Shown here in pieces: positions 1-6,900 of a stretch of DNA of 15,015 nt. The notes under the pieces were generated by a model, which saw only the letters and a program-made list of their open reading frames with translations, had not been told where the DNA came from and did not search any database. A program made the translations under genes and the position numbers. Within the stretch, counting starts at the first letter, position 1. The number at the start of each line of letters is the position of its first letter. Origin of the DNA: Desulfobacteraceae bacterium UBA5623 (lineage in GTDB: Bacteria; Desulfobacterota; DSM-4660; Desulfatiglandales; Desulfatiglandaceae); NCBI GenBank assembly GCA_002424495.1, contig DIKH01000446.1:1-15015 (forward strand), written 5' to 3'.

Positions 1-25
1 ACCGACAACCTACTGATTAAGAGTC
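1..25 (-). other. Partial tRNA-Lys(CTT) 3' half, probable att site
   Basis: Read on the minus strand, this block gives the anticodon loop CTCTTAA with its 3' stem TCAG, then a variable loop and the start of a T arm (GTAGGTTGTCGGT). That is the pattern of the 3' half of a tRNA-Lys with anticodon CTT. Similarity stops at base 25: the bases that should form the 5' anticodon stem read TCAGA and cannot pair with the 3' stem, so no intact tRNA is present here. Crossover in or near the anticodon loop is typical of tyrosine integrases, and the integrase gene lies directly beside it. The fragment runs off the left edge. I infer it is a displaced tRNA half, that is, one attachment site of the element. 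Confidence 0.65.
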
Positions 26-70
26 TGATTTTTACACTACCATGACATTTCATAATTCATCAAATATCCC

Positions 71-99
71 TTGACATATAAAGACCTTAGAGCCATAAT
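71..99 (+). promoter_or_regulatory. Predicted sigma70 promoter for the integrase
   Basis: A perfect -35 box TTGACA (71-76) is followed by a 17-base spacer and a five-of-six -10 box CATAAT (94-99). Transcription would begin near base 106, about 95 bases before the integrase start codon. The long leader contains the direct repeats at 145-164, a plausible place for control by an element-encoded DNA-binding protein. Confidence 0.55.
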
Positions 100-144
100 C
101 CCTCCACGATGACCCTTTGTGAAAGATCATGTTTCACCGGAAAA

Positions 145-164
145 AGCGGTAAAATAGCGGTAAA
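145..164 (+). repeat. Paired 9-bp direct repeats AGCGGTAAA
   Basis: AGCGGTAAA occurs at 145-153 and again at 156-164, so the copies start 11 bases apart, about one helical turn. They lie between the predicted promoter and the integrase start and close to the tRNA-like att site. Short helically phased repeats in this position are often binding sites for integrase arm domains or for an excisionase/AlpA-type protein. Which protein binds here is inference. Confidence 0.5.
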
Positions 165-199
165 GATAATTGCAGGGATTTGAAATACGAGGTATCGGC

Positions 200-1522
200 A
201 TGGCCACAAAATGGATCAAATGGATTAAAACAGCACATCGAGGGCTCAGGTATTATGAACACCCAGTCCGGCGGCATGGCAAGAAAAAGGACCGCTACTA
301 TTCCATCAGATTCAAAGTTGGCGGTATTGATTATGACTATGGTGTAGGTTGGTGGTCTGACAAAATACCTGAAGAAATCCTAAAAAACGACCCAAATATG
401 GGCTTCGAAGAGTATGCCCTTAACCAGATGAGGCTGTACAAGGCAAACGTCAAAGCCGGATCTGGGGCAAAGTCACCAAAGGAAAGACGTAAGATTGCTG
501 AGGAAAAAGAAGTACAAGAAAAGGCGGAACAGGAGCGCCTCGAAAAGGAAAACATCACCTTTGGACATTTTATGACGGAAACATACCTGCCTCAATGCCA
601 ACGTGATAAAAAACATAAAACCTACATCAACGAGGAGGGACTTTATCGCCTCCACCTTGCCGAGACCATCGGCGATCTGCCCTTCGGAAAGATAAGCGCC
701 TTCCATCTTGAGCGGATCAAGAAAGACATGACCGATCATAGGTTGTCCAGCAGGACAATTCAATACGTCCTCCAGTTGACAAGGCAGGCATTCCATATTG
801 CACTGAAACTGGGGGTGTATACTGGGGAGTCACCCACAAAAAACATCCGGTGGCCGAAACTCGATAACATGAAGCTACGCTACTTGAGCGCGGACGAAGC
901 AGAAAAGCTACTGGCCGCTCTGGCTGTGAGAAGCAAGACTCTCCACGATATGGCGCTGCTGTCGTTAAACTGCGGTTTACGCTTCGGTGAAATCGCAACC
1001 TTGAAATGGTCCTGTGTCAACGAGGACGCTGGAACGCTGGCCATCTTGAACGCAAAGGCTGGGAGTCGTATTGCTTATCTGACCAAGCGAGCAAAAGAGA
1101 TGCTGAAAAATCGGCAGCGGGATGTTATCAAAAAGGCGGAGAACGATCCTAATAGTCGGTATAAGGGTAATCCAGACGAGCTTATTTTCCCGAAACGATC
1201 CGGTTCAGAAGGTCCTATGGCGCAGGCATCCAAGGTTTTCAACGACGCCGTCGACGCTTTGAAATTGAACGAGGGGATCACGGACGCAAAGCAGCGGATC
1301 ACATTCCATAGCTTACGTCATAGCTATGCGACACATCTTTATGAGAGCACGCATGATCTATATTTGACGCAGCGAAGCCTGGGACATGCCTCAGGGGAAA
1401 TGACAAAGCGGTATGCCAAGATGAACGAAAGCCGCTTGCGTGAGGGCGCGACGGCCATAGAAAAGGCATTGGCGACAGGCAGAAAGGCAAAGGCCGGGCA
1501 GGCCGTAAATTTCAAGAAGTAA
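200..1522 (+). CDS. int: Tyrosine site-specific recombinase (phage-type integrase)
   Basis: This 440-residue enzyme should catalyse integration and, with a directionality factor, excision of the element. The N-terminus (about 1-90) is basic and aromatic, as in arm-binding regions. A charged helical stretch (about 91-118) precedes the SAM-like core-binding domain (about 119-215). The catalytic domain (about 225-425) has all expected residues: Arg261 in CGLRFGEI, Lys286 in AKAGSR, His370 and Arg373 in HSLRH, His396 in SLGH, and nucleophile Tyr405 in RYAKM. It therefore looks active. I chose ATG at 200 because GAGGT lies at 189-193 with a six-base spacer; an in-frame TTG at 170 has no good ribosome binding site. 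It abuts the tRNA-Lys-like att fragment, which is probably its target. Confidence 0.93.
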   Translation: MATKWIKWIKTAHRGLRYYEHPVRRHGKKKDRYYSIRFKVGGIDYDYGVGWWSDKIPEEILKNDPNMGFEEYALNQMRLYKANVKAGSGAKSPKERRKIAEEKEVQEKAEQERLEKENITFGHFMTETYLPQCQRDKKHKTYINEEGLYRLHLAETIGDLPFGKISAFHLERIKKDMTDHRLSSRTIQYVLQLTRQAFHIALKLGVYTGESPTKNIRWPKLDNMKLRYLSADEAEKLLAALAVRSKTLHDMALLSLNCGLRFGEIATLKWSCVNEDAGTLAILNAKAGSRIAYLTKRAKEMLKNRQRDVIKKAENDPNSRYKGNPDELIFPKRSGSEGPMAQASKVFNDAVDALKLNEGITDAKQRITFHSLRHSYATHLYESTHDLYLTQRSLGHASGEMTKRYAKMNESRLREGATAIEKALATGRKAKAGQAVNFKK

Positions 1523-1615
1523 AGCATACCCGGGGGGGATAGGCCGATCACCGAAAAGGCAATTATCCTGGCTGCACCTTGGATTATTCTGAGGAGGCTT
1601 TGAGAGGGCAAAGAA

Positions 1616-2827
1616 ATGAACGAGCCAGTAAAACCACGATGGTACACGGGGCAGCGCATTGTAACTGACTGTGGGATAGAGAGCTTTGAACTGTTTGATT
1701 TAATGAAAAAGGGCTTACAGGCCTACACACATACCGGCAAGAGAGTCGTGGATAGTGATTCTCTGCCGAAAGGAAAGAGACTTTCTTTAGAGCAAGTTGA
1801 ACGCTATCAAAGATCAAAACAGAAGGCAAGCGTTCTTGGTGGACCAGGAACGACCAGTCGTCCAAGGTCTGAATATGAAATCAAGGGGATTGCCAAGCGC
1901 ATATACGATGCTCAGTCTATGGAAATTCTCAACCCTCCCGAAGATTGCAAAATAATGAGTTTTACTCTTTCAAGCAACGATAAAGAAGCCGCTAATGCCA
2001 TTTCAAAAGTGTTGAGCTTCAAATTCAAGTATGATGACATTGTGAAATTCAAGCATGAATGCAGACAAGCGCACATTGTTGCTCCTCAGGAAACACATAC
2101 CGAACCGGCTGATCCCAAAAACCAATCGGAAATAGGTGGCAGAAAAGAAGCCAACGAAATTAAAGATTATGAGAGCTTCATACGTTCTTTGCAGGTTTCA
2201 TATGTGAGCGATACCGAAGTTAGTATAAAAGTAGGCGATAATAAAGCAAAGAATTACACCTGCAAGGAGATGGGATTCAAAAGCGCTGAAAATGGATGGA
2301 AACTATTGATGGAGGTTTTGAAAGACGGGAATAATTTGTTTTATGTAGGGTCCTACAGCAAAGATAAAATTCCAGAAAAAATTAAATACTATAACCAGCG
2401 CCAAAAGTGGATCGCTTATTTCACCAAAAAGTTCATCACTTTTATAAATCGGGAATACGGTACGCGGATCTCCGGTAAAACGAATTTATTTGAAAATCAG
2501 AAGAAGAAAAACCGAGATGGTTTGTATAAGCCAACCTTCCAGATTGCTGCCAAAGACGCCGACCATAGCCCCGGCATAGAAAATATGTCGAGACAATCGT
2601 TATTAAAGGAAATAGAAACTTTAGCGATGAATAGAAGGCGTGAGAAAGACCAAGTGGTATGTGAGGACTTTCTATTTCGCATAGGCAAACTTGCTGAACA
2701 TGCTTCCAAATGTGGATGGATCTCCGAGGAGCAGCTACGAAAAATGATTTCATTGCCTGATGAAGAAGTCGCCCCCAACGACGCTATGTCACTTGTAGAC
2801 GAACGCGCCGAAATTAACGATTGTTAA
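1616..2827 (+). CDS. Hypothetical protein of the integrated element, 403 residues
   Basis: I do not recognise a named family. The gene starts 93 bases after the integrase with G-rich ribosome-binding sequence upstream (GAGGAGG near 1591 and GAGAGGG near 1602). Residues about 18-50 form an acidic-aromatic segment around ESFELFDLMKKGLQAYTHTG, then a charged segment about 51-70. A second folded-looking region (about 185-310) is rich in Lys, Tyr and aromatics, and the last 80 residues are helical and charged. There is no signal peptide or membrane segment, so it is probably cytoplasmic. The sequence is visibly more AT-rich than the primase gene downstream, which suggests a separate origin. Its position between integrase and replication genes suggests an element-specific role, but I cannot assign one. 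Confidence 0.75.
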   Translation: MNEPVKPRWYTGQRIVTDCGIESFELFDLMKKGLQAYTHTGKRVVDSDSLPKGKRLSLEQVERYQRSKQKASVLGGPGTTSRPRSEYEIKGIAKRIYDAQSMEILNPPEDCKIMSFTLSSNDKEAANAISKVLSFKFKYDDIVKFKHECRQAHIVAPQETHTEPADPKNQSEIGGRKEANEIKDYESFIRSLQVSYVSDTEVSIKVGDNKAKNYTCKEMGFKSAENGWKLLMEVLKDGNNLFYVGSYSKDKIPEKIKYYNQRQKWIAYFTKKFITFINREYGTRISGKTNLFENQKKKNRDGLYKPTFQIAAKDADHSPGIENMSRQSLLKEIETLAMNRRREKDQVVCEDFLFRIGKLAEHASKCGWISEEQLRKMISLPDEEVAPNDAMSLVDERAEINDC

Positions 2828-3053
2828 CCTTCCTTTATCAAAATATCCCTATTTCAAATCATCCTACTTGATATCATGGACAAGTCTGTTTGAAGTTCTC
2901 TCGGATCACGCTACTTAAATAATCGCAATAATAACGAATAATTGTAGCTTTACCAATCTGACGATCTCGCGGTGCGTTTGAAATATCAAGCTACTCCTGT
3001 GAAGGGCTCAGGATGATACATCTTGAAAATCAGACCTTCATAAGGAGGACAAG
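2828..3053 (+). promoter_or_regulatory. Intergenic control region upstream of the replication block
   Basis: This 226-base AT-rich gap precedes the operon that starts at 3054. It holds three phased AATAAT motifs (2918, 2927, 2937). A weak promoter-like pair is also present, TTGAAG (2890-2895) and TACTTA (2912-2917), 16 bases apart. A strong ribosome binding site AAGGAGG lies at the right end. A control region or replication start could sit here, but neither is proven. Confidence 0.3.
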
Positions 3054-3305
3054 ATGGAGAAAGAAAAACAAATGGTTGATTTTACGGAACTCGAAAAGGA
3101 GCTGCCGCCCATAGTTTTTCGCAACTGGCGCCGGTGGCGGGATGTTTTACCCATTGCGCCGAGATCTGTTGCCAATGATGATTCGTTAGGGCGGGGGCCG
3201 AAAGAGAGGATAATGTGCGGCCGGGTCTGCGGCTATCCTCGGAACTCCCTCTTAGATTATCTCCGTGTGAAAAGCCGGGTTGTCAAGGGGGGTGAACCAT
3301 GCTGA
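3054..3305 (+). CDS. AlpA/excisionase-like helix-turn-helix protein
   Basis: An 83-residue protein whose C-terminal two thirds fits the short winged-helix pattern of AlpA/HTH_17 proteins. There is a helix, the recognition turn APRSVANDDSLGRGP (about 36-50), a short strand pair with a basic-glycine wing (about 51-61), and the final YPRNSLLDYLR helix (about 61-71). Family members act as excisionases or as activators of int and operon genes in satellites and prophages. AAGGAGG precedes the ATG with good spacing. Its stop lies inside the next gene (seven shared bases, 3299-3305), so it is probably translationally coupled to the primase. The recognition turn departs somewhat from the usual family sequence (NDDS where NLRS-like is common), so the exact role is uncertain. 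It is the best candidate to bind the repeats at 145-164. Confidence 0.6.
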   Translation: MEKEKQMVDFTELEKELPPIVFRNWRRWRDVLPIAPRSVANDDSLGRGPKERIMCGRVCGYPRNSLLDYLRVKSRVVKGGEPC

Positions 3306-5755
3306 AACCAATTTACGAAAACATGCCGGATGAAATTAAGGTTCTCCCACAGTGGGTGAACTGGAGAGTGGTTGAGCGGGAGGGTAAGAAAACAAAGCCG
3401 CCCTATCAGCCTGACGGTAGGCTGGCGGAATCGAACAACCCCTTGACATGGAGCGCCTTCGATGCCGTGAAAGCTGCAGCGGGCCGCTTCGATGGAGTAG
3501 GTTTTGTTATGGCGGACGACAACCCTTCAGTTCCTACCGTTGTCGGCATCGACTGCGATAATTGCCGATGTTCTGCTTTTGATAGTCTTGATCCTGAGAT
3601 AGCCGGCGGATTGAACATGGTTCTCCCCCAGGTGGCTGACTATGTCAGACGCTTAGATTCCTACACAGAATTGTCTCCCAGCGGGAAGGGACTCCACGTC
3701 TTTCTGAAAGGCCGCCTCCCTGTGGATGGAAAGAAAAAGGGAGATTATGAAGCCTATCAATCAGGCCGATATTTCACCGTGACGGGACACACGATTGAGG
3801 GATTCCCTCGGACCATCGAACACCGGCAGATGGAGGTTGATGCTTTTTTTAAGGAGGTATTTGGAGCCACGGAGAAGCCCCTCCAACAGGAAATAAGGCC
3901 CCGATTGGGTATACCCCTGGATGGTTGGCGTGATCGGCTTGAAAAGGCCTTCCAAAGCAAGAGCGGTGCGGCAATCAAGCGATTGTGGGAAGGCGACTAT
4001 ACTGGCTATTCCTCACAATCGGAATCTGAACTTGCGCTGTGTTCACACCTGGCTTTCTGGCTTGATGGTGATTCGGCGGCAATGGACGAAGCCTTCAGGG
4101 GGTCCGGCTTCTATCGCGAGAAGTGGGATGTCAAGCACCACGGTGATGGGCGTACTTATGGCGAAGCTACAATAGAGAAGGCTGTTGCTGGTTGCACTTC
4201 CTTCTTCGGGGATTGCCTCTTACAGGAGAGGCGGGCGAAAGAGATAACACCCCACAAAGATTGGCGGGAACCCCTTCCCCTTCCCGACGAACTCCCCCCA
4301 GTGGAGCCATTTGACATGGACTTACTCCCGCGCACCTTGAAGTCATGGGCAGCTGATATTGTAGATCGATACCAGTGCCCCCCGGATTTTGTAGGGGCTA
4401 CAATCATGGCAGCTCTTGCCTCTGTGATAGGGCGTAAAATCGGAATACGGCCACAGGCACGGACCGACTGGACAGCAGTCCCGAATATATGGGGACTTCT
4501 CGTTGGGCGCTCCGGGGTTATGAAATCGCCGGCGATGGAAGCGGCACTCGCGCCCTTGAAAAGACTGGCAGCACAGGCGGGGGAAGCCTTCCAGACTCAA
4601 CAGACGGAACATCAGAGTAAGGCACGGCTTCTGAAGATTCAGTCTGAAGAGGCAGAGAAGGCAGCGCGGAAAGAGTTGCAAAAGAATCCGCAGGTGGACG
4701 TTGCAAGATTGCTTGCGATTGAAAAGGCCGAGGAGCCGACATTGCGACGGTACATTGCTAATGATACCACCGTTGCAGCTTTAGGGGAGTTACTTCGGCA
4801 TAACCCGAATGGATTCCTCGTCTACAGGGACGAAATGGTCTCGCTACTAAAGGGATTGGACCGCGAGGATGCTGCGGGAGAACGGGGCTTTTATCTAACG
4901 GCTTGGAACGGGGATAGTTCCTATACCATCGACCGTATAGGCCGAGGACTGAATCTCTATATCTCGGCTGTCTGTCTATCACTTCTGGGCAGCACACAAC
5001 CTGCACGTATTGCAGAGTACATCCGCCACGCTGTCAAGGGTACGGCCGGAGACGATGGCCTGATACAAAGATTCTCCATGTTGGTATGGCCGGACGGAGG
5101 TGGCGACTGGAAGGACGTTGACCGCTGGCCCGACCATGAGGCAAAGCAGGAGGCCAACAAAGTCTTTGACTATCTGGATAAACTGAATCCTCTGAATATC
5201 GGAGCGGTACAAGACAAGGGGGCAAACGGGGAGCCAGAAGGAATACCATACGTACGTTTTGACGATGCTGGCCGGGAACTGTTTCTTGAATGGCGTACCA
5301 CTCTTGAAACCAACTTGCGGAGCGGTGATCTCTCCCCGGCTCTCGAAAGTCATTTTTCTAAGTACCGGAAGTTGATACCAGCGCTTGCCCTGCTGATACA
5401 TCTTGCCGATGGTAATACTGGCCCTGTAGGGGTTTCGTCAGTTTTGGCAGCACTCGCATGGAGCGAATATCTGCAAAGTCATGCCCGAAGAGCATACGCG
5501 AGTATCACCACCCCGGACGTTGCCACAGCCAAGGCCATTCTCCAGAAGTTGAAACGAGGGGAGATCGGGATTCCTTTTAGCGCAAGGGATATTTACCGCA
5601 ACGGCTGGTCGGGTCTGTCTGAACCGGAGCGAGTGAGAGATGCTTTAACATTCCTGGAAGATCTTGACTGGCTTGCATCATCGACTACCCTGCCGACTGT
5701 GCATGGAGGACGTCCTCAGATCGTATACAAGGCGAATCCGAGGTGGTTGTTATGA
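3299..5755 (+). CDS. Primase-polymerase / DUF3987 helicase-like fusion protein
   Basis: This 818-residue protein probably primes and drives replication of the element. Residues 1-170 resemble NrS-1-type PrimPol domains: PQWVNWR (17-23), TKPPY (32-36), the metal-binding pair Asp85/Asp87 in GIDCDN, SPSGKGLH (126-133) and RYFTVTGH (157-164). A helical bundle follows (about 215-300), with LWEGDYTGYSSQSESELA as in NrS-1-like enzymes. The C-terminal half is DUF3987, an ATPase-like domain. It has the atypical nucleotide loop GRSGVMKSP (403-411), a coiled-coil insert (about 420-480), the acidic site LVYRDE (507-512), FYLTAWNGD (531-539) and SLLGSTQP (561-568). It overlaps the gene before by seven bases and the gene after by four. 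All key acidic residues are present, so it looks functional. Confidence 0.85.
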   Translation: MLKPIYENMPDEIKVLPQWVNWRVVEREGKKTKPPYQPDGRLAESNNPLTWSAFDAVKAAAGRFDGVGFVMADDNPSVPTVVGIDCDNCRCSAFDSLDPEIAGGLNMVLPQVADYVRRLDSYTELSPSGKGLHVFLKGRLPVDGKKKGDYEAYQSGRYFTVTGHTIEGFPRTIEHRQMEVDAFFKEVFGATEKPLQQEIRPRLGIPLDGWRDRLEKAFQSKSGAAIKRLWEGDYTGYSSQSESELALCSHLAFWLDGDSAAMDEAFRGSGFYREKWDVKHHGDGRTYGEATIEKAVAGCTSFFGDCLLQERRAKEITPHKDWREPLPLPDELPPVEPFDMDLLPRTLKSWAADIVDRYQCPPDFVGATIMAALASVIGRKIGIRPQARTDWTAVPNIWGLLVGRSGVMKSPAMEAALAPLKRLAAQAGEAFQTQQTEHQSKARLLKIQSEEAEKAARKELQKNPQVDVARLLAIEKAEEPTLRRYIANDTTVAALGELLRHNPNGFLVYRDEMVSLLKGLDREDAAGERGFYLTAWNGDSSYTIDRIGRGLNLYISAVCLSLLGSTQPARIAEYIRHAVKGTAGDDGLIQRFSMLVWPDGGGDWKDVDRWPDHEAKQEANKVFDYLDKLNPLNIGAVQDKGANGEPEGIPYVRFDDAGRELFLEWRTTLETNLRSGDLSPALESHFSKYRKLIPALALLIHLADGNTGPVGVSSVLAALAWSEYLQSHARRAYASITTPDVATAKAILQKLKRGEIGIPFSARDIYRNGWSGLSEPERVRDALTFLEDLDWLASSTTLPTVHGGRPQIVYKANPRWLL

Positions 5756-6228
5756 GCGGATACCTATCACGCCTGAAAGCACTGAAATCAGAAATGCCAC
5801 CCAAGGAGCTGCTGACAAAACCTGCAAAACCCCCTTTTGTCAGTTTTGGCAGTAACCCTGACAGGCATTTTTCAAAAAATACTACCATTGACCCCCCTCC
5901 CTCGAAGGCTGCTGATGCTAATACGGCGGTCGTCGCACCTGTTACGCTTGAGACAGCCCTATGGACGAATCCTTACAAACAAGGGACACCGGCAGCGAGG
6001 CAGGAATCCCTGCTTCAATGTATGGAGGCAATATGGGTCATAGCTTTTGACCGCGTCAAGGCGATCTGGCCGCAGGGTTTTTTATCAACACCGGAGATCT
6101 GTGAAGCCGAAATCGAAGTTGAAAGAGTTCATGCCCTTGTCTTGTCAGGTAAGGCCAAACTCAAGAATTTTCGAGGGGCGGTGGAGGCATGGGAGCAAAT
6201 AGTTAATCAGAAAATTAACATATTTTAA
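5752..6228 (+). CDS. Small linker-rich protein coupled to the primase
   Basis: A 158-residue protein that starts at the ATGA overlapping the primase stop. GAGGTGG at 5740-5746 supports this start over an in-frame GTG at 5743. The N-terminal 20 residues are basic and helical. They are followed by a Lys/Pro/Phe motif, TKPAKPPFVSFGS (about 22-34), and then a disordered Pro/Ala/Thr stretch to about residue 70. The C-terminal half (about 71-158) is predicted helical. From memory, similar short motifs ending in FVSF occur in small proteins encoded just after DUF3987-type genes in mobile elements, but no function is established to my knowledge. The layout suggests a peptide that binds a partner, plausibly the primase, plus a helical domain. 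That role is inference. Confidence 0.7.
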   Translation: MSGYLSRLKALKSEMPPKELLTKPAKPPFVSFGSNPDRHFSKNTTIDPPPSKAADANTAVVAPVTLETALWTNPYKQGTPAARQESLLQCMEAIWVIAFDRVKAIWPQGFLSTPEICEAEIEVERVHALVLSGKAKLKNFRGAVEAWEQIVNQKINIF

Positions 6229-6242
6229 CGGAGGTGATGAAA

Positions 6243-6767
6243 ATGACGGATCATTCGATATCCCAAAGAACTGGAAAACATAAACAAAAACAATTAGGTA
6301 AGTCGAAAAGAGCATTAGAATTACGAGCAAAAATAATTGCAACTGCCATGCTCAATGGGGCTACGCAGGAACAGGCATTGATAAGTGTTGGATATTCTGA
6401 GAGAACTGCACGTGGGCAGGCCGCAGCAGTCCTCGGAAATCCTGTGATTCAGGCAGCCTTCAGCGATATACTGGAAAAGGCCGGGCTCTCTGATGAATAC
6501 GTTGCCGGCAAGCACCGCGAGCTGCTCGAAGCGAAAAAAATCGTCAGCATCAGGACTGAGGGTGAAGGCGTAACCGAAGTCACCGTCCCCGATTACACCG
6601 CCAGAGCCAGGGGGCTGGATATGTACTACAAGGTCGCTGGGCGCTACTTGGACAAACAGGAGGTCTCAGGCAAAGACGGCGGCCCGATTCAGATAGAGCA
6701 ACTCACCGATGACGAGCTCACGGCGATCATTATTGCAGAAAGGCGAGGAAACAAGAATGGGGCCTGA
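6243..6767 (+). CDS. Terminase small subunit-like DNA-binding protein
   Basis: A 174-residue protein with a basic tail (1-30) and then an HTH core (about 31-78), in which TQEQALISVGYSERTARGQA followed by LGNPVIQAAF matches terminase small subunits. The C-terminal part has VSGKDGGPIQIE and a short helix (about 141-166), as in many TerS proteins. TerS recognises pac/cos DNA and recruits the large terminase. Among three in-frame starts (GTG 6234, ATG 6237, ATG 6243) I prefer 6243, since GGAGGTGA at 6230-6237 gives a five-base spacer. It closes the operon, 14 bases after the previous gene. No large terminase or structural gene follows. A lone TerS after a primase suggests a satellite that redirects a helper phage's packaging. 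Another small HTH function is possible. Confidence 0.65.
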   Translation: MTDHSISQRTGKHKQKQLGKSKRALELRAKIIATAMLNGATQEQALISVGYSERTARGQAAAVLGNPVIQAAFSDILEKAGLSDEYVAGKHRELLEAKKIVSIRTEGEGVTEVTVPDYTARARGLDMYYKVAGRYLDKQEVSGKDGGPIQIEQLTDDELTAIIIAERRGNKNGA

Positions 6768-6900
6768 GTGCATCTCAATGACTCTACAAAGTTTCAATCG
6801 AGGGGATTCATTTGAATTGAGTATTACAAATTGAAAGAGAGTAATGATTGAACTCAGCTGCGCGAGGTCAGCAGTATCCGCTGCAGCAAATGGTTACCTC

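Noticed and set aside
4979..5401. Long open frame on the minus strand inside the primase gene
   Set aside because: It lies opposite a gene with clear domain motifs throughout, and its own translation has no recognisable family features.
6789..6850. Inverted pair TTCAATC / GATTGAA after the TerS-like gene as a terminator
   Set aside because: The arms are only 7 bp, AT-rich and about 48 bases apart, with no T tract.
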